A DNA stretch of 64,000 bases from contig JAHNUO010000001.1 in NCBI GenBank assembly GCA_019787685.1, forward strand, positions 558,001-622,000, given 5' to 3'. This document shows, one piece after another, positions 1 through 11,595 of this stretch. The notes beneath the pieces were generated by a model. The model did no database searches. It was not told where the DNA came from and saw nothing but the letters and a program-made list of their open reading frames with translations. The stretch comes from Chiua virens. Lineage: Eukaryota; Basidiomycota; Agaricomycetes; Boletales; Boletaceae. The position numbers and the translations under genes are program-made. Position 1 is the first letter of the stretch; the number at the start of each line of letters is the position of its first letter.

Positions 1-43
1 ATCTCTTATATCTTATCTGCATGGAATATACCGACAAAACTAG

Positions 44-764
44 GTTATCGTGATACTCGCACCGCCCATGAACATTGCGTACCCCTTTATATTAGACGTC
101 GAAGGGTATCCTGCTCAAATTATTTACCTCTTTGTCGTCATGGTGCGTCTTTCCTCTCACTGTTCTTCTTGTGAACATGTTGACTATTGAGCAGGGGCTC
201 TTTTGGATGCGCTGGAAGAGACCGGGTGTCCACCGACCATTTAAGGGTAAGTAGACGCGGCGCTAAGATGACATGGCGCTGATCTATGCTGGTTCAGTCT
301 GGTGGCCTTTGGCCATGTTTTACCTCGCTGCAGCCGTATTCTGTGAGTGTCGTCTCCCGTATGTTCCAACGAAATTTATGCTGTACATCTTGCAGTGATC
401 ATTGCCCCGTTCTTGCCTCCGACCAACGGTGTCGGAGACACGCCTCCTCTTCCATACTACTTGTACGTCACACTCCTTTCTCACTTGGTCGATCAATATG
501 AAGCGACAACCCTGGGGCTGATATCATCACAAATGACAGGTATTGTCTGGTCGGCATTGGGGTGTTACTGGTCGGGGTTGTCTATTGGGCAGGTTGGCGT
601 ATCGTGTTGCCCAAGGTACTCGGGTACGAACTCGAACCACACAAAGAAACGCTCAAAGATGGAACCGTCGTGACTCTGGTACGCGTTCTTGCACTCCAAC
701 GACTACACGAACGTTCACCGATCTGATCCGTGGTTCATAGTTCGCGCGGAAGAAAGTGTCATGA
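44..764 (+). CDS. Amino-acid permease, C-terminal part (5' end outside window)
   Basis: Plasma-membrane amino-acid transporter of the APC superfamily, closest in pattern to fungal MUP1/LAT-type methionine permeases (my recognition, not a search). Six exons join in frame: 44-142, 195-246, 298-342, 396-462, 540-678 and 741-764. They give the last TM helices. Telltale pieces are the cytoplasmic linker FWMRWKRPGVHRPFK followed by a hydrophobic helix, the loop GVGDTPPLPYYLY, and the helix ending in WRIVLPKVLGYEL. The tail DGTVVTL-FARKKVS ends at TGA 762-764. The last intron (679-740) is chosen because it yields this typical basic tail; reading through instead stops at 724-726. Every splice site is GT-AG. 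The gene is cut by the window edge: the first 43 bases are intron, and upstream helices are not visible. Confidence 0.85.
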
Positions 765-1528
765 ATTCATCAAGTATTGGCATTCGTCATCAATGCACCG
801 TCGTCATCGTGACCCCTGTGCATTGAAAAGCGTATGAATATATATGGCTTCCGATGTACGTTGACGACGGAACATGGCGTGCCTGGATGTTCTTGGCGTT
901 GTCTGAGAATAATACCATTGGACTGCAATCATCATGATGTTTTCATAGACGGAAAGTGTGGCACGTCCTCGAGTTGCACGGCAAATCCTTTATGTCCTGG
1001 TCCGGTCCCTTTACACTCGTGGAGGGAGAACCGGAAGCTGACAATCGTGTGGGTGTCACGTTCACCTGACCCAAGCCCTGATCCGGTTGCACATGGGATG
1101 ATACCCGCGTTCTGGAGTGTTGGGACGTTGAATCCTGGGCGTCGGGACAACCCGCCTACATAACAAGGATTCTTATCAACATGCCCGGCAACGTGACAAT
1201 TATACGTAATGATATGATCGAGAGGATGCTGTCTAGCCCTGACGCTGCGGAACATCTCGTGGCGGCCGCTCAGCGCCGAGAGAAACACTTGTGCGGATAT
1301 TCTCACAGCGCTCACTCGCCAAGGCTAATACTCCTTCACGAGAAATCCGAGCGCTCTGATTCGGCAAGACATTTGGATGATGCAACGAGTGTGGGTGTTC
1401 CTCTCTCCCTGGCCCCCGCCCATGAAGCGTCAATGTGCTTTTTTATATTCCCCGAGGGCGTATATAACGCATCAGGGTGGAGACGGTAACCGCGCCGCTC
1501 TATCACGTCTTGACCCCCTTCATCATCC
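765..1528. other. Unassigned stretch with overlapping antisense ORFs
   Basis: There are open frames on both strands (plus 834-1163, minus 932-1315), but neither shows a domain I recognise. A third plus-strand frame around 855-1065 reads protein-like (YVDDGTWRAWMFL, then WHVLELHGKSFMSW) but has stops between the pieces. It could be a small intron-containing or frame-broken gene. I do not assign a function. Confidence 0.3.
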
Positions 1529-2249
1529 ATGTCCCAACGACTCACGTTCACGACTACGTGTTTGCTCAACACGACAGTATCGAATGCGAGCGATGCCATC
1601 TACTACGATATTCAGACGCCCAAGTGGGAGCCCCATTTGACCACCGTGCGGAGACTCGACTCACGTACGGGTATGTATGACCTCACGGGGAGCATTCGGA
1701 ACGAGATGAACAAGCCTGTAGCGGTGAGCATGTACGGCGGGGACTTTGAATCAGAGGAGCAGTGGATCAAGAAAGTCAATGGAACAACGCCAGGGGAAAG
1801 GTGCGGATGATCATGTTTGCCTTCGTAGTAGTTACGTCATACAAGGCTGATGGAAATCAGCCGCTGGCAGGTTGACGATGGAGATGGCAATGCTTTCGCA
1901 TGGAGGGTGGCGGATAGGCAACTGGAAGTAAGTATGATGGACATCGTTGCAGTTGGGTCGTTTGAGTGACAGGAATGATAGTTCCATAGCGCGGAGGAAG
2001 GGGTGAAGATGAAACGTCCGCTTGCAACCTTCCACCAACACAAGCGCTACCTCTTCGTAGGCATGATATCGAAATACGGATACGTGGAAATTGACAACAC
2101 AATTGTCGAGTCGGTGGATGCCATTATACGTTCGTATGATTCAGTGTTGAATATTGAATCCCGGAAGGATATGCTATGCTAACATAATTGTTGGAACAGT
2201 GTCGTTGCTGGTCGTCGAGCGGAAACGAAGAATGGGAATTCTGGCGTAA
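1529..2249 (+). CDS. DUF6593-type basidiomycete protein
   Basis: Small intracellular protein of the fungal DUF6593 type; no function is known to me. The first exon (ATG 1529 to about 1800) opens with an LTF...LLNTTV strand, then YYDIQTPKWEPHLTTVRRLD and KPVAVSMYGGDFES. This is the family's usual order of a 'polar ligand' start, an xTTVxR strand and a substrate-like middle. After two or three short introns a last part reads HKRYLFVGMISKYGYVEI, then VESVDAII. After an intron ending at about 2201 it closes with SLLVVERKRRMGILA and TAA 2247-2249. The middle exon (about 1858-1927) is the least certain. The family is expanded in Agaricomycetes, which supports the taxonomic call. Recognition is by pattern only. 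Confidence 0.6.
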
Positions 2250-2338
2250 TTTCGTATTCGATATTTTGGATGGACTCTGTAGTATCTATTTAGTTAGCCA
2301 ACCATAACGACGTCTAATCTTCACATCCTTCACTACCT

Positions 2339-3379
2339 TTAAGTTGGCCGCCAGCCTTCTTGTTGAGCATCTTCAATCAGAAAATCGTACCAGAACTTGG
2401 CAATAGGGGCGGTACTTAGGTGCCAAAGAGCATGTGCATCGAGGACGCGGCCGAGCGGTGGGAAATCGAAGAGCTCGAGTGCGGTCGCGGCCATCGTCAG
2501 GAGTACAAAAATCCCTGCTTTGTAGACATGCCGTGGGTAGGACGTTCTGGGCGCGTACGCGAATCGTTGGAAAAGGGGGATCGGGAGGGAGTACAGTAAC
2601 CACAAAATGTTGTGACAGATCCCGAGGACGAGGTTGAACGCCATGTTATAGGTATAGTCAAATCGAGGGAGCACGCTTAGATACGTGACGTGTGATAGAT
2701 AGATGATGATGCACAATACAGTCCATCCGCGACGCATGAACGAGCGTCGAGTGTCGTCAGGTTTGGATGGCCTAGGATACAAATCCGTCATACGGATGAC
2801 AGTATAGTAGAGCGCATAGAATATGGCTAGCGCGGCCGAGAAGTAATCCAGTTTCTCAGTGAGAGGTAAATCTATTTCCTTGTCAGCCGCAAAAGATATC
2901 ATACACGTCACCCTCACCTCGTGTGTGGAAAACCGATGACCACATCCACGCATTGACGCTCACGTATGCCCATGTGAGATAATATCCTCTGAACGGATGA
3001 CTCGCGGGTATTTTTCGGCGGACTTGACGAGCGCCCTGCAAATGAAACCACATGTTCCAGAGAGAGAACGCAACCGAAGCAGGTTCCTGCATGCCGAATA
3101 AGCGCCAAAAGGGCCACTTTCCATAGTATTGCTGGATATGTTGGCCCAGTCTAATAGCATTATCTGTCAGCATGTGCATGCATTGGTATTTACAGTCATC
3201 TGTGCATGTCCAGCGGGTCAACCGCAGGTCGAGCGGGAGGGTCGTGTGGTGACACTGATCGCCATAGCAGGTCGAGACGCAGTTCTGGAAATCAGGTAGA
3301 TTTGTCGCCCGAGGACTGCGTACGCCGTGCTCGCCAAAATTGCCAGAATGCAAGTAGAGAATGCTAGAAACGTCTTCAT
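2339..3379 (-). CDS. PER1: PER1/PGAP3-type GPI-anchor remodelling protein
   Basis: ER multi-pass protein of the Per1 family (human PGAP3), needed to remove the sn-2 acyl chain of GPI anchors during lipid remodelling. The lumenal Cys-rich part has FQNCVSTCYGDQC and CTDDCKYQCM. It is followed by GKWPFWRLFGMQEPAS, then helices with the family hallmark AWMWSSVFHTR, TEKLDYFSAAL and, near the end, VLDAHALWHLSTAPIAKFWY. These are the conserved His/Asp of the CREST-like hydrolase fold. The start is chosen at 3379 because MKTFLAFSTCILAILASTAYA is a clean signal peptide. That peptide is out of frame with FQNC: two extra bases between about 3290 and 3317 would explain it, with no usable intron there. 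It is divergent from HOS2 (347 bp apart). I first considered an alkaline ceramidase; the Cys-rich N-terminus rules that out. Confidence 0.88.
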
Positions 3380-3726
3380 GGAGGAGGCGAAGAGCCACTT
3401 GCCGTTTTCGGAAGCCTTGTTGGCTGAAGTTCCCACGCATGTTACCACTCAAGAATGGCCTCAGTGAGTTACTTCTCTCCCCATCTCCAAACACGATCAG
3501 TAGTGCTAGAGCATACTGTCTGGTAAGTTATGACCATCTAGAATTTATATTCTAACCAGCTAGCATCTTCACAGTCGTTCCATTTCTTGACCACGTCCTC
3601 GAGAACGTGATCGTACGGTGGTATCGACCCACAGCACGGTTTTTTATTGTCCGTATCGACGTCGACGGGGATCTCGTCGTTCGTATCTTGGATAACTCTC
3701 TCACCGATCTTGTCCATCACCGATAT
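3380..3726. promoter_or_regulatory. Shared divergent promoter region of PER1 and HOS2
   Basis: 347 bp separate the start of PER1 on the minus strand from the start of HOS2 on the plus strand, so both genes must be driven from here. I see no obvious TATA box or repeated motif. An antisense open frame inside it (3538-3765) has no recognisable content. Confidence 0.5.
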
Positions 3727-5677
3727 GGTTCGAAGCTCGCAATCTACGACCTTTTCGGCGTCCACCTACTTTGATGACCGAGGTCCTCACGGGACCGCAC
3801 AACCCATCACCGAATACGTGAACGTAAGTCAATTCTGGTCCGTATGACGTATTCAAGCTTGAAATGAAAGAAAAGCCGCATTCGCGTCCAATAGTGTCCT
3901 ATTTCTTCCCAAAAGGCGTTGGCGAATATCATTATGGGGTGCGCAAATTGCCCTGCGGTATTGGACCGATTATGAACGTCCTTGTTCTCGTTTAGGAACG
4001 ACACCCGATGAAACCTCATCGACTAACACTTACGAATGCGCTTGTCATGGGCTATGGCTTGGACAAGCAGATCCATCATATTTATAACCCCCGACCAGCA
4101 ACGCAGGCCGAACTCGAAATGTACCACGACCACGACTATATTGACTTTTTATCGAGGTGAGTACTCCGGCTTTTATTCATTGGACAATTTTCGAGGATTG
4201 GTCATGTAGGGTAACTCCGGGTAATCAGAACGACATGAGACATTTGATTGACACATTTAACTGCGTCGAAGACTGTCCTATTTTGCTGACATGTACGATT
4301 TTTGTCGTATGTATGCCGGTGCATCACTTGCTGGTGCAAGGAAGCTTTGTTCTGGGGCTTGCGATACTGCGATTAACTGGTCGGGTGGCCTTCATCACGC
4401 GAAACGAGGAGAGGCCAGCGGCTTTTGCTACGTGAACGACATTGTACTCGCGATACTGGAGCTTCTTAGGTAAGAGGAAGAACACTACACGGTAGCGCAA
4501 AGTCCTAACATACTTTGTTAGACACCATCCAAGGGTCCTCTACATCGATATCGATATTCACCACGGTGATGGGGTGGAACTTGCCTTTTACCACTCAAAT
4601 CGTGTCATGACCGTGTCATTCCACAAATACACTGGCGAATTCTTCCCTGGGACAGGCAAGCTCGACGATAACGGTGCCAACCTGGGCAAACACTTCTGCC
4701 TAAACGTCCCTCTGCAAGACGGTGTCGACGATGAGATGTATCTCACCGTATTCAAGACTGTCATCGAAGACACTGTCACCACCTTTCGACCGACCGCCAT
4801 TGTCCTCCAATGCGGTGCGGATTCCTTGGGTTGCGACAGACTCGGCGCCTTCAATCTCTCCATCGCCGCGCACGGCGAATGCGTCAACTTTGTCCGCAAA
4901 TTCAACGTGCCACTCCTAGTCCTCGGCGGTGGCGGTTACACCATCAAAAACGTTAGTCGGTGTTGGACGTACGAGACAGCCGTCCTCGTTGGCGCCGAGA
5001 TCCCCGACGAGCTTCCCGCGACAGTCTACGATTCGTTCTTCCGAGACTCCGAGTGGAAACTCCACCCACCCCTGACCGGGCGCGTCGAGAATCAAAACTC
5101 GCCCGGATCGTTGCAGAAAATAACGATCGGCATCCGAAACAAGCTACGATACCTCCAAGGCGCGCCGAGTGTGGCGATGCAGGAGATACCGCCCGATCTC
5201 GAAGGGCTCCTTGCGGATGAGGAAAAGACGGGGGAGGAAAAGGACGAGGAACTGGGGACGGCGATGGCTGGGGAGAGACGGAGCGATCGGACGATGGCAA
5301 GGAATGAGTACTTTGATGGGGAGAATGATGTCGATCCGGAGCCGTGTTCGTCGGCGAGTGCGAGGCGGCCGGGCTCGGCGCGGCGATCACGGGGGGCGGG
5401 AAGACGGGCACGGGGTCGGGGGAGGAGTCGGGTGAGCGCAGCTACCGCGAAGGAAGAGGGGGACGAGGGAGATGAGAATGAGATGGCGTCGACGCCCAAG
5501 GTTGCGAAGCCAAGAAGCAGGAAGCCACGCAAGCCGAGGGGCAGGGCAGTGACGGACAAGGACAAGGAAAAAGACAAGGACAAGGATTTGACGGACGTGG
5601 ATCTTGATGCTACCGCGGAACCGGAGTCGGGGCAGGAACCAATGACACCGATGGATCCTGACCTCGACATATCTTGA
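3727..5677 (+). CDS. HOS2: Class I histone deacetylase, HOS2/HDAC3 type
   Basis: Zn-dependent lysine deacetylase; in yeast HOS2 is the catalytic subunit of Set3C. Exons: 3727-3828, 3876-3938, 3996-4156, 4210-4469 and 4522-5677. Family marks in order: [26 protein letters not shown], the His-His pair in [15 protein letters not shown], Asp/His ligands in DIDIHHGDG, the Asp in [11 protein letters not shown], and the catalytic Tyr in [19 protein letters not shown] plus the [19 protein letters not shown] end favour HOS2 over RPD3. A charged tail of about 150 residues with [10 protein letters not shown] repeats follows the domain. One T seems to be missing in the T-run at 4281-4284, between VEDCPI and MYDFC; all catalytic residues are downstream and otherwise perfect, so a sequence error is likelier than a null allele. 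Confidence 0.93.
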
Positions 5678-5894
5678 CTGGAAAGTTGGATTGAGAAGGC
5701 TCCTTTTTTATTGGTCTTTTCTTTGCCACTGAGGTTTTTGTGTTTGTAACCTATATTTAATGTACCATGTATGATAGAATATGATAGGAGTCTTATTATT
5801 ATTGCAGACGTGCCAATAACGGGGAACGAGAAGATGAACGACAAATCTATAAACCTATTCCATTGAACACGAAAGAGCGGATAGACGGGCGACG

Positions 5895-7761
5895 TCAGAG
5901 AGCTACGCCCATAGATGAGACCAACAGAAAACACAGGGCAAGAAGCAGCTGTCCTATCAAGTCCATTAGCGCAGAATGAACGGGTAATGCGTACATATCG
6001 GGATCCAGCCCCTTTGACCATAGATAATGTGTTAACAATTTCGCGACATTGAGTGATATCCAAACCTGTCGTATCGTTAAAAGACGCGAAGGTGGGAGAA
6101 CAATCCCCGAGGGACTTACTGCACAGCAAAAGAAGACAAGACAAACGATGGCAAATAGAATTGGGACTTTAATCCAACCAAAAGTATTAAGTGTCGTCAA
6201 GAATATAATTTGTATTGGCACGGTCACCAGGATGAGGGTGACCATGACCAGGCGTGGGGATGGTCTAGGATCCCTGGAGTGCGAGATATGGGTTGCAGCA
6301 GCGTGTAGGGAAGTTGAGAGGCGTGAGATAAATATAGACCCCACACTTCCTGGTAAACCTAAGAAAAAAAGTCAGTAGTCGTGCAGACTGGTGGAAGAAA
6401 GAACGCGCCACTGATGACGACTGCGAGAAGAGGAAATCCTGGATAGCGGGACGCAAACGTATCGAGTACGATCCCTGTCCCACTACTGATGACCATGGCG
6501 CCAAAAAGTGGTGTCCAACCCTGCCATATGAGATCTTTGACCACGCTGTTTCCTCGCACGACCGCGCCACATGCTACTGCGGAACAAATGAGAAGTATGA
6601 CGATGATAAGAGGCAATACCGTGTTAACGAAGTTGATCAAAATGGAGCTGATGCCTGCCAACAGAGACAAGGTCACCAAATCTCCAAGAAAGGACGCGAC
6701 TGGTGGGGCAATGTTGTCTGCAAACAAAAAAAGTGAGATCATGGGACGAGAGGAGAAATTGTGCGGTATGTACGAACCTGGATCACGCCCATAATGACGA
6801 CATAGTACAACAAGAAAGCACATGAATGATCCAAGAATAATGCTCGCCATGCAGGCAGAGAGCATCGAAGATGCTGCGACCATGACAAATCTGATAGAAA
6901 CATGAGGCTGTGGGATTGAACAGAGGACTTAATGCCTACTCAATCAGTCCTGATTTGGGCAGCCCCGTGTTGATAGGCAAGGGACGCGTTGCCCTTACGG
7001 CGAGGCGCATCGTATGGTTGAGTCCTGGATCCTCTGAGAATGGAGGAGATGGAGGGTCTGGAACGAAGAGAGATAAAAGCATGACCAAAGAGGCAGCAAC
7101 GCAAGCCACTACGGTTGCCTGGACCTGAAGAAGAGCCAAATTCCCAAGGATGATTTTGCGGCGACGTTTAGGATCGTCCAGCTCGCCGATATTCGCGACG
7201 GTCCCCAACCTCGCAGAGAGGTTCATTTCGAGGTTTCCTTTGAGGTTCATGATGACGGGGACGATCATGATTAGTTCGCCAACTGTCTTCATAGCTTTTG
7301 AACGCTGTTCAAATGGTGGTCGATTTCACGACAGGCTATGCACAGGGGGACAGGACTGACCGACACGTGGTCCAAGAGTTCACCTGTGAATAAAAGGCTG
7401 ACGGTACTGAGTAGCAAGGTTGGTGCACTCTATGCCGTTTCGTCACACGATTTGCCCTTTCATTACGCTGGGAACGGACACATACCTCGAGAACGATGCC
7501 GCTCACTTGTTTCCACCTGGACATGTACAACCGCTCTGTGCCTCTGGTCCTCCCCTCTGCAGCTAGAAGTGCTGCGCGGCCGTCGTCGTCGTCGTGATCC
7601 ACCTCGTCCTCGCCCTCGTATTGTTCCACATGTCCGTTTTTGGGCGAGCCTGAGGGTGGCTCTGGGCTGGTATGCAAGGCACCCAGCTCGATGTCGTCGT
7701 CGATGACAAACGGGTCCTTGTCTGGCAGTGGTGGTGGTTTGTCCTGGGCGTGGCCATCCAT
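5895..7761 (-). CDS. SLC41/MgtE-family divalent cation (Mg2+) transporter
   Basis: Multi-pass membrane transporter of the SLC41 family, which carries two MgtE-like repeats and moves Mg2+ and related cations. ATG 7761 starts an acidic cytosolic N-terminus (DKDPFVIDDDIELG, EDEVDHDDDDG). Then comes the first repeat with the signature NLKGNLEMNLSARLG (about 7180-7290) and IGELDDPKRRRKIILGNLALL. The second repeat has DNIAPPVASFLGDLVTLSLLAG (about 6650-6720), GWTPLFGAMVISSGTG, and PGSVGSIFISRLSTSL. The C-terminal helix pair KLLTHYLWSKGLDPD and ALPVHSALMDLIGQ is typical. Several short introns interrupt it (for example around 7310-7370 and 6050-6120). No frame break was needed to follow it. It is convergent with HOS2. 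Confidence 0.85.
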
Positions 7762-8054
7762 GGTTTTCCTAGCGTCTTGGTCGTCGTCGTCGGCGACGAT
7801 GAGCTCGAAGACTAGGTGTGGGAAAGTGAGACTTACATAATCAGCAACCAAACGGACGCTCATAATACACCGCTAAACGTAGTACTAAGACTGGTGTTGG
7901 CTTGTTCTCACCTGGCAGCGTCGGTCAATCTAACTTCCAACAGCTCGCTCTCGTCGCGTCGGGCGTCCCCCTCACCCAACGTGGCGCATCCACAACTTGT
8001 TCCGAAGTCAAAGCCTCGCCTGAACAGTGCCCACACGTCCTCCGAGCTGCTGAC

Positions 8055-10290
8055 ATGTCGTCTAAGCTACAGCCTTATACGACCCCTTCTGCCGTGCGGT
8101 CTTCCCTGTTCAAAAACCAGTCCGAAGCCGTACCACCAGTAGATGAGCTCGACTTACTCCATTCCGAGCTTCAACTCCTTCGGCAGAAGTCGCTCGAGCG
8201 CGCGAAGAAGGCCGGTGATGACATCAAAACAATCGAGGAGTCCATGCGCCGGGCAAAGGAGAAAGTAAAGGGGAAAGCAAAGGCCATGGAAAGGGTCAAC
8301 CGGGAGCGCGGCTGTACGTCTTTACCTCTCGTTTGCGTGATGAATACTCATTCAGACCACTTGTTCGCCTTATTGGTCTCTTCGAATCATATATCTAATC
8401 TATTTCTGGCTTACCGAACGGTTGGATTCGCGCGGAAAATCACGGCTTGCGTCCCGCGTCTGTTCTGAACCCGTTGCACGTATGTGACGCAATATCTGTG
8501 GCATGGACCTCTTTTTGCGGGCTGTCGCTCTATTGCAGTCACGCCGCTCGTGGACGCTGATGAACAGAACTATGGTGCCGCTACGATCAACGGCACCGTT
8601 AAGGCCCGTGCCCCGTCATCACAGATATCAGCACTGTCATCGGTCAAGGCATCACAAGATCCTCGTAGACCGTAAGCACTCTGCTAGTCTAATTAACTTG
8701 AAGCTCGTTATAAACATGGAGTCAGACTACCCGCTGACTTCAAGAAGAAGAAAAAGCGCAAACGAGAGGATGATAGCGATTTGGAAGGTGGGGTGTCAAT
8801 GATTCTGATGATTGAAGTTCTGAACGAACCCACAAATTTGACAGATACTGGAAAGGCCACAAAGACCGTACCACAAACACACGCTCCATCGGCATTGCCA
8901 CCTAAACCCAAGGTCGTAGGTTCCACCTCAAATCATGCCAAGGCGAGTCCCCCGTGTCCATGGCTAGGAGCAGCACTGACAGAGCAGTAGTCATTACACT
9001 TGCCCGATTTTAACATGCCACAGCCTGTACAGCTCCTTCCTGCGCGTCCCCCTGTGCCCCCACCACCTGTGCCTGGACCCAGTCAACCAACAGATGTCAC
9101 GGAGGATTTTAGCAAACTCAAGCAGCCCTCACAAATTCCCGTCAACACGTTCTACACGAGCATTGAACCTTGGATACGTGGAATTAAGGAAGAAGATATC
9201 GGCTACCTGGAGTTCTCAGGAGACGATGTGGAACCGTATGTCATGCCCAAGCTCGGACGCCACTATTTGGACGTGTGGGAAGAAGTGGATACCGAACTCT
9301 ACGGTGGACCACTACCCGGGCTTGCGCCCCAACGGACAAGCGATGGTTCAGCTCTCCCGAAATGGGACCCTTCGACACTGTTGGAATCTGATCTTATAGC
9401 TGAGGAGCGAAGTCATGGTCCACTCACAGAACGGTTGATCAGTGCGCTGCTGCCCATACAGGATGCTGCTGCGTCATGGAAGGGTGTGAAAGCAGCAGAG
9501 GATGCCATGGAAGGACGACCGGGTGGTACTGGAGCTGCTGCAGCTAGACGAGAGAAGGTGAACGTCGCCGACCTTGAAGATCGAATCCAAGACACGATGC
9601 GGTTTCATGGTTTGCTCGGAGAGCCGGTAAATTATATGGATGTACGCCTGGCAATTTCCTTTCTCTGACCCTTGACTCTTGCAGCCCGATTACTCCGCCA
9701 GAGTGGATGACCCGATCGCCACAGCGCTCCGTCATGCACAAAGTGAACTTCGAACGGTGTCGACTATGAACAAGACTCGGAAGGAACGACTGGCTAATAT
9801 TGCCAAAGACCGCCTCGGGTATCAAGAATACTTGGAACTGCGAGATTCTCTAGATAAGAGCATCGTATCCCTTTACAGTAAGCTCCAGAAGAAGGACGCA
9901 CCGAAACTTGGAAAGAAGAAGAAAAAAGGACCCGAAGTCGGCGGCAGCGTAAACGGTGTCGGTACTTGTGTCGAGTTACCAAAGCCGCCGCCCTCCGCGC
10001 TCGGCCTCGGCCCTGATGATGACCTTTATTTGGTGGTTCCAGATCAATTGAAGCAATTGGTCGAGACGAGACAGCAGTGGGTGGCGACGGTAGGAGGTGT
10101 TTTCGACGAGAAGGAGCGGATATTCCCGGGTCGAATATGGGGCCTGCCTGACAGGAGCATATACGAAGGACTGGAGGAGGCCGTTAAACGCGACGCGCAG
10201 AGGTCACTCCATCCGAACGATATGGATTGCGACCCACGGACTACTATACATCACAATACTACACAAGGAGACGAGATGGATGTGGGATGA
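8055..10290 (+). CDS. NGG1: ADA3/NGG1, SAGA histone-acetyltransferase module adaptor
   Basis: Nuclear scaffold of the GCN5-ADA2-ADA3 module of SAGA. The chosen start MSSKLQPYTTPS (8055) leads into a Lys/Glu-rich coiled coil. Later exons carry a basic stretch (KKKKKRKRED, about 8743-8775) and then a Pro-rich linker. The ADA3 core starts with VNTFYTSIEPWIRGIKEEDIGYLEF and VEPYVMPKLGRHYLDVWEE, then GPLTERLISALLP. After the intron at about 9641-9683 the C-terminal domain continues with RVDDPIATALRHAQSELR, NKTRKERL and YLELRDSLDKSI. TGA is at 10288-10290. At least five introns are present; the two between about 8790 and 9000 are not precisely placed. An in-frame extension back to 7902 exists but has no conserved content. 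Confidence 0.88.
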
Positions 10291-10515
10291 CTTTTATGGC
10301 GGATAGCATTCGTTATGTTTTTGACCTTAATCTTATTCCTTCGTGTTCATCGCTCACCGGTCACCTTCACGTTTTTACTACTGTGCTTTGCATACACCAT
10401 GTTTGCTCATAACGTTGTACTATCTGCTCAACCGGTATGGGAAAACATGGTCAACCTGGAGCCTGTGATATCGCAAGGATGTAGTACAAGTAGAAAGCGG
10501 TACACAGAAGAGCAA

Positions 10516-11458
10516 CTAGGTGTTAGCTTTGTGCTTTTTTGACCTTTTGGGCGATTCCCCATCGACTTTGTGTTTCTTTCCTTTCGACTCTTTCCTTTTC
10601 ACCGATTTCTCTTTAGGTGTGGGGACCATATCAGCGGACTTTTCCAGTGTGACTTCGATGTCACCATCAACGTCCATCAACAGGTCCAGCGACCCGGTCT
10701 GTTCAGACCGTGCACCATAAGGCACGAACGCATGCTTGAGAACATCTTTGGGGTAAGATGCACGGGGAGGATCTTGATAAATGACGGGCTGGTGCTCTGG
10801 CACAGTCGCTATCGACGGTTGAGCGGAAATCACCATGTGTCGCGATACCTGTTTCGGTGCTGGCCGTACGCGTGAGCGAGAAATTGCAAGACCATCACGA
10901 TGCCCATTACCGATGTACAATTTGCCCTGTTTACTTTTCCGCGGGAGTAAACATGCAAGCCCTCGCAGTTCGTCACCCCCCGCTACCTCGGTCGTCGTCG
11001 TCGCCGATGGACCAGACGTCATAGGATGTGTGTTTTTTCGTGAGACCTCCGACGCGCGCCGTCCGTGATGACGAAGGAGAATCTATCTCGAGGCCATCCA
11101 AGTATTTTGGTTTGATCTATCCAGTGGGTTATTCAGAATGTCTCCTGACAAAGTGTCATGCCATGGGGCTGCGTACCGAATCAGGGACTCGGATAAGCCA
11201 TAGCTCGATGTCTTCGTCGTCTTTGATCGTGTCCCACTCAAACGGACCGACGTCAATGGTATGGTCGAGGCGTATTGCGCCCTTGGGAGGTTCGTACGCC
11301 CAGTGTGGGTTGTCTCCCTCGTTTTTGCCATGGTCGTCGGTCTGGGAAACGGCGACGGCGGCGGGCTTTGCCTTCTTCTTGGAGGTTTTCTGTTTCTGTT
11401 TCTGGGTGATTTTCTGGGTGATGTTGGTCTCGAGATCGGACGACGAGGCGGAGGACAT
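10516..11458 (-). CDS. RPA34: RNA polymerase I subunit RPA34 (A34.5-like)
   Basis: Pol I-specific subunit that pairs with A49 and stimulates rRNA synthesis; nucleolar. Exon 1 contains PHWAYEPPKGAIRLD, GPFEWDTIKDDEDIELWLIRVPDS, the best-conserved RPA34 segment. After an intron (about 11080-11190) the text resumes with RTARVGGLTKKHTSYDVW-SIGDD, then GGDELRGLACLLPRKSKQGKLYIG, and ends in a very basic Lys-rich tail (KSVKRKESKGKKHK, PKRSKKHKANT). One extra base near 10988 puts SIGDD and GGDELRG in different frames. The start is placed at MSSASSSDLE; an in-frame Met at 11548 is possible. It is divergent from THI20 with only about 137 bp between starts. Confidence 0.8.
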
Positions 11459-11595
11459 TTTTGAGGCTCTGCCAAGGTTGGAAGGCGGAAGACGTAGATG
11501 ACCCGATTTGGACGAGGTTTGTTTGGCAACAGCTTTAGAAATAAACAACGGAATCTTATCGTCAAGTTGATACTTCCGTTTGCGAGCGCCAACTG

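Noticed and set aside
2339..3200. Alkaline ceramidase
   Set aside because: The C-terminal HALWHLSTAP helix is shared by the wider CREST-like group, but the Cys-rich N-terminal domain and WSSVFHTR motif specify PER1.
5092..6144. Minus-strand open frame of 350 codons
   Set aside because: It is antisense to the low-complexity HOS2 tail; Ser/Pro/Arg composition mirrors the sense repeats.
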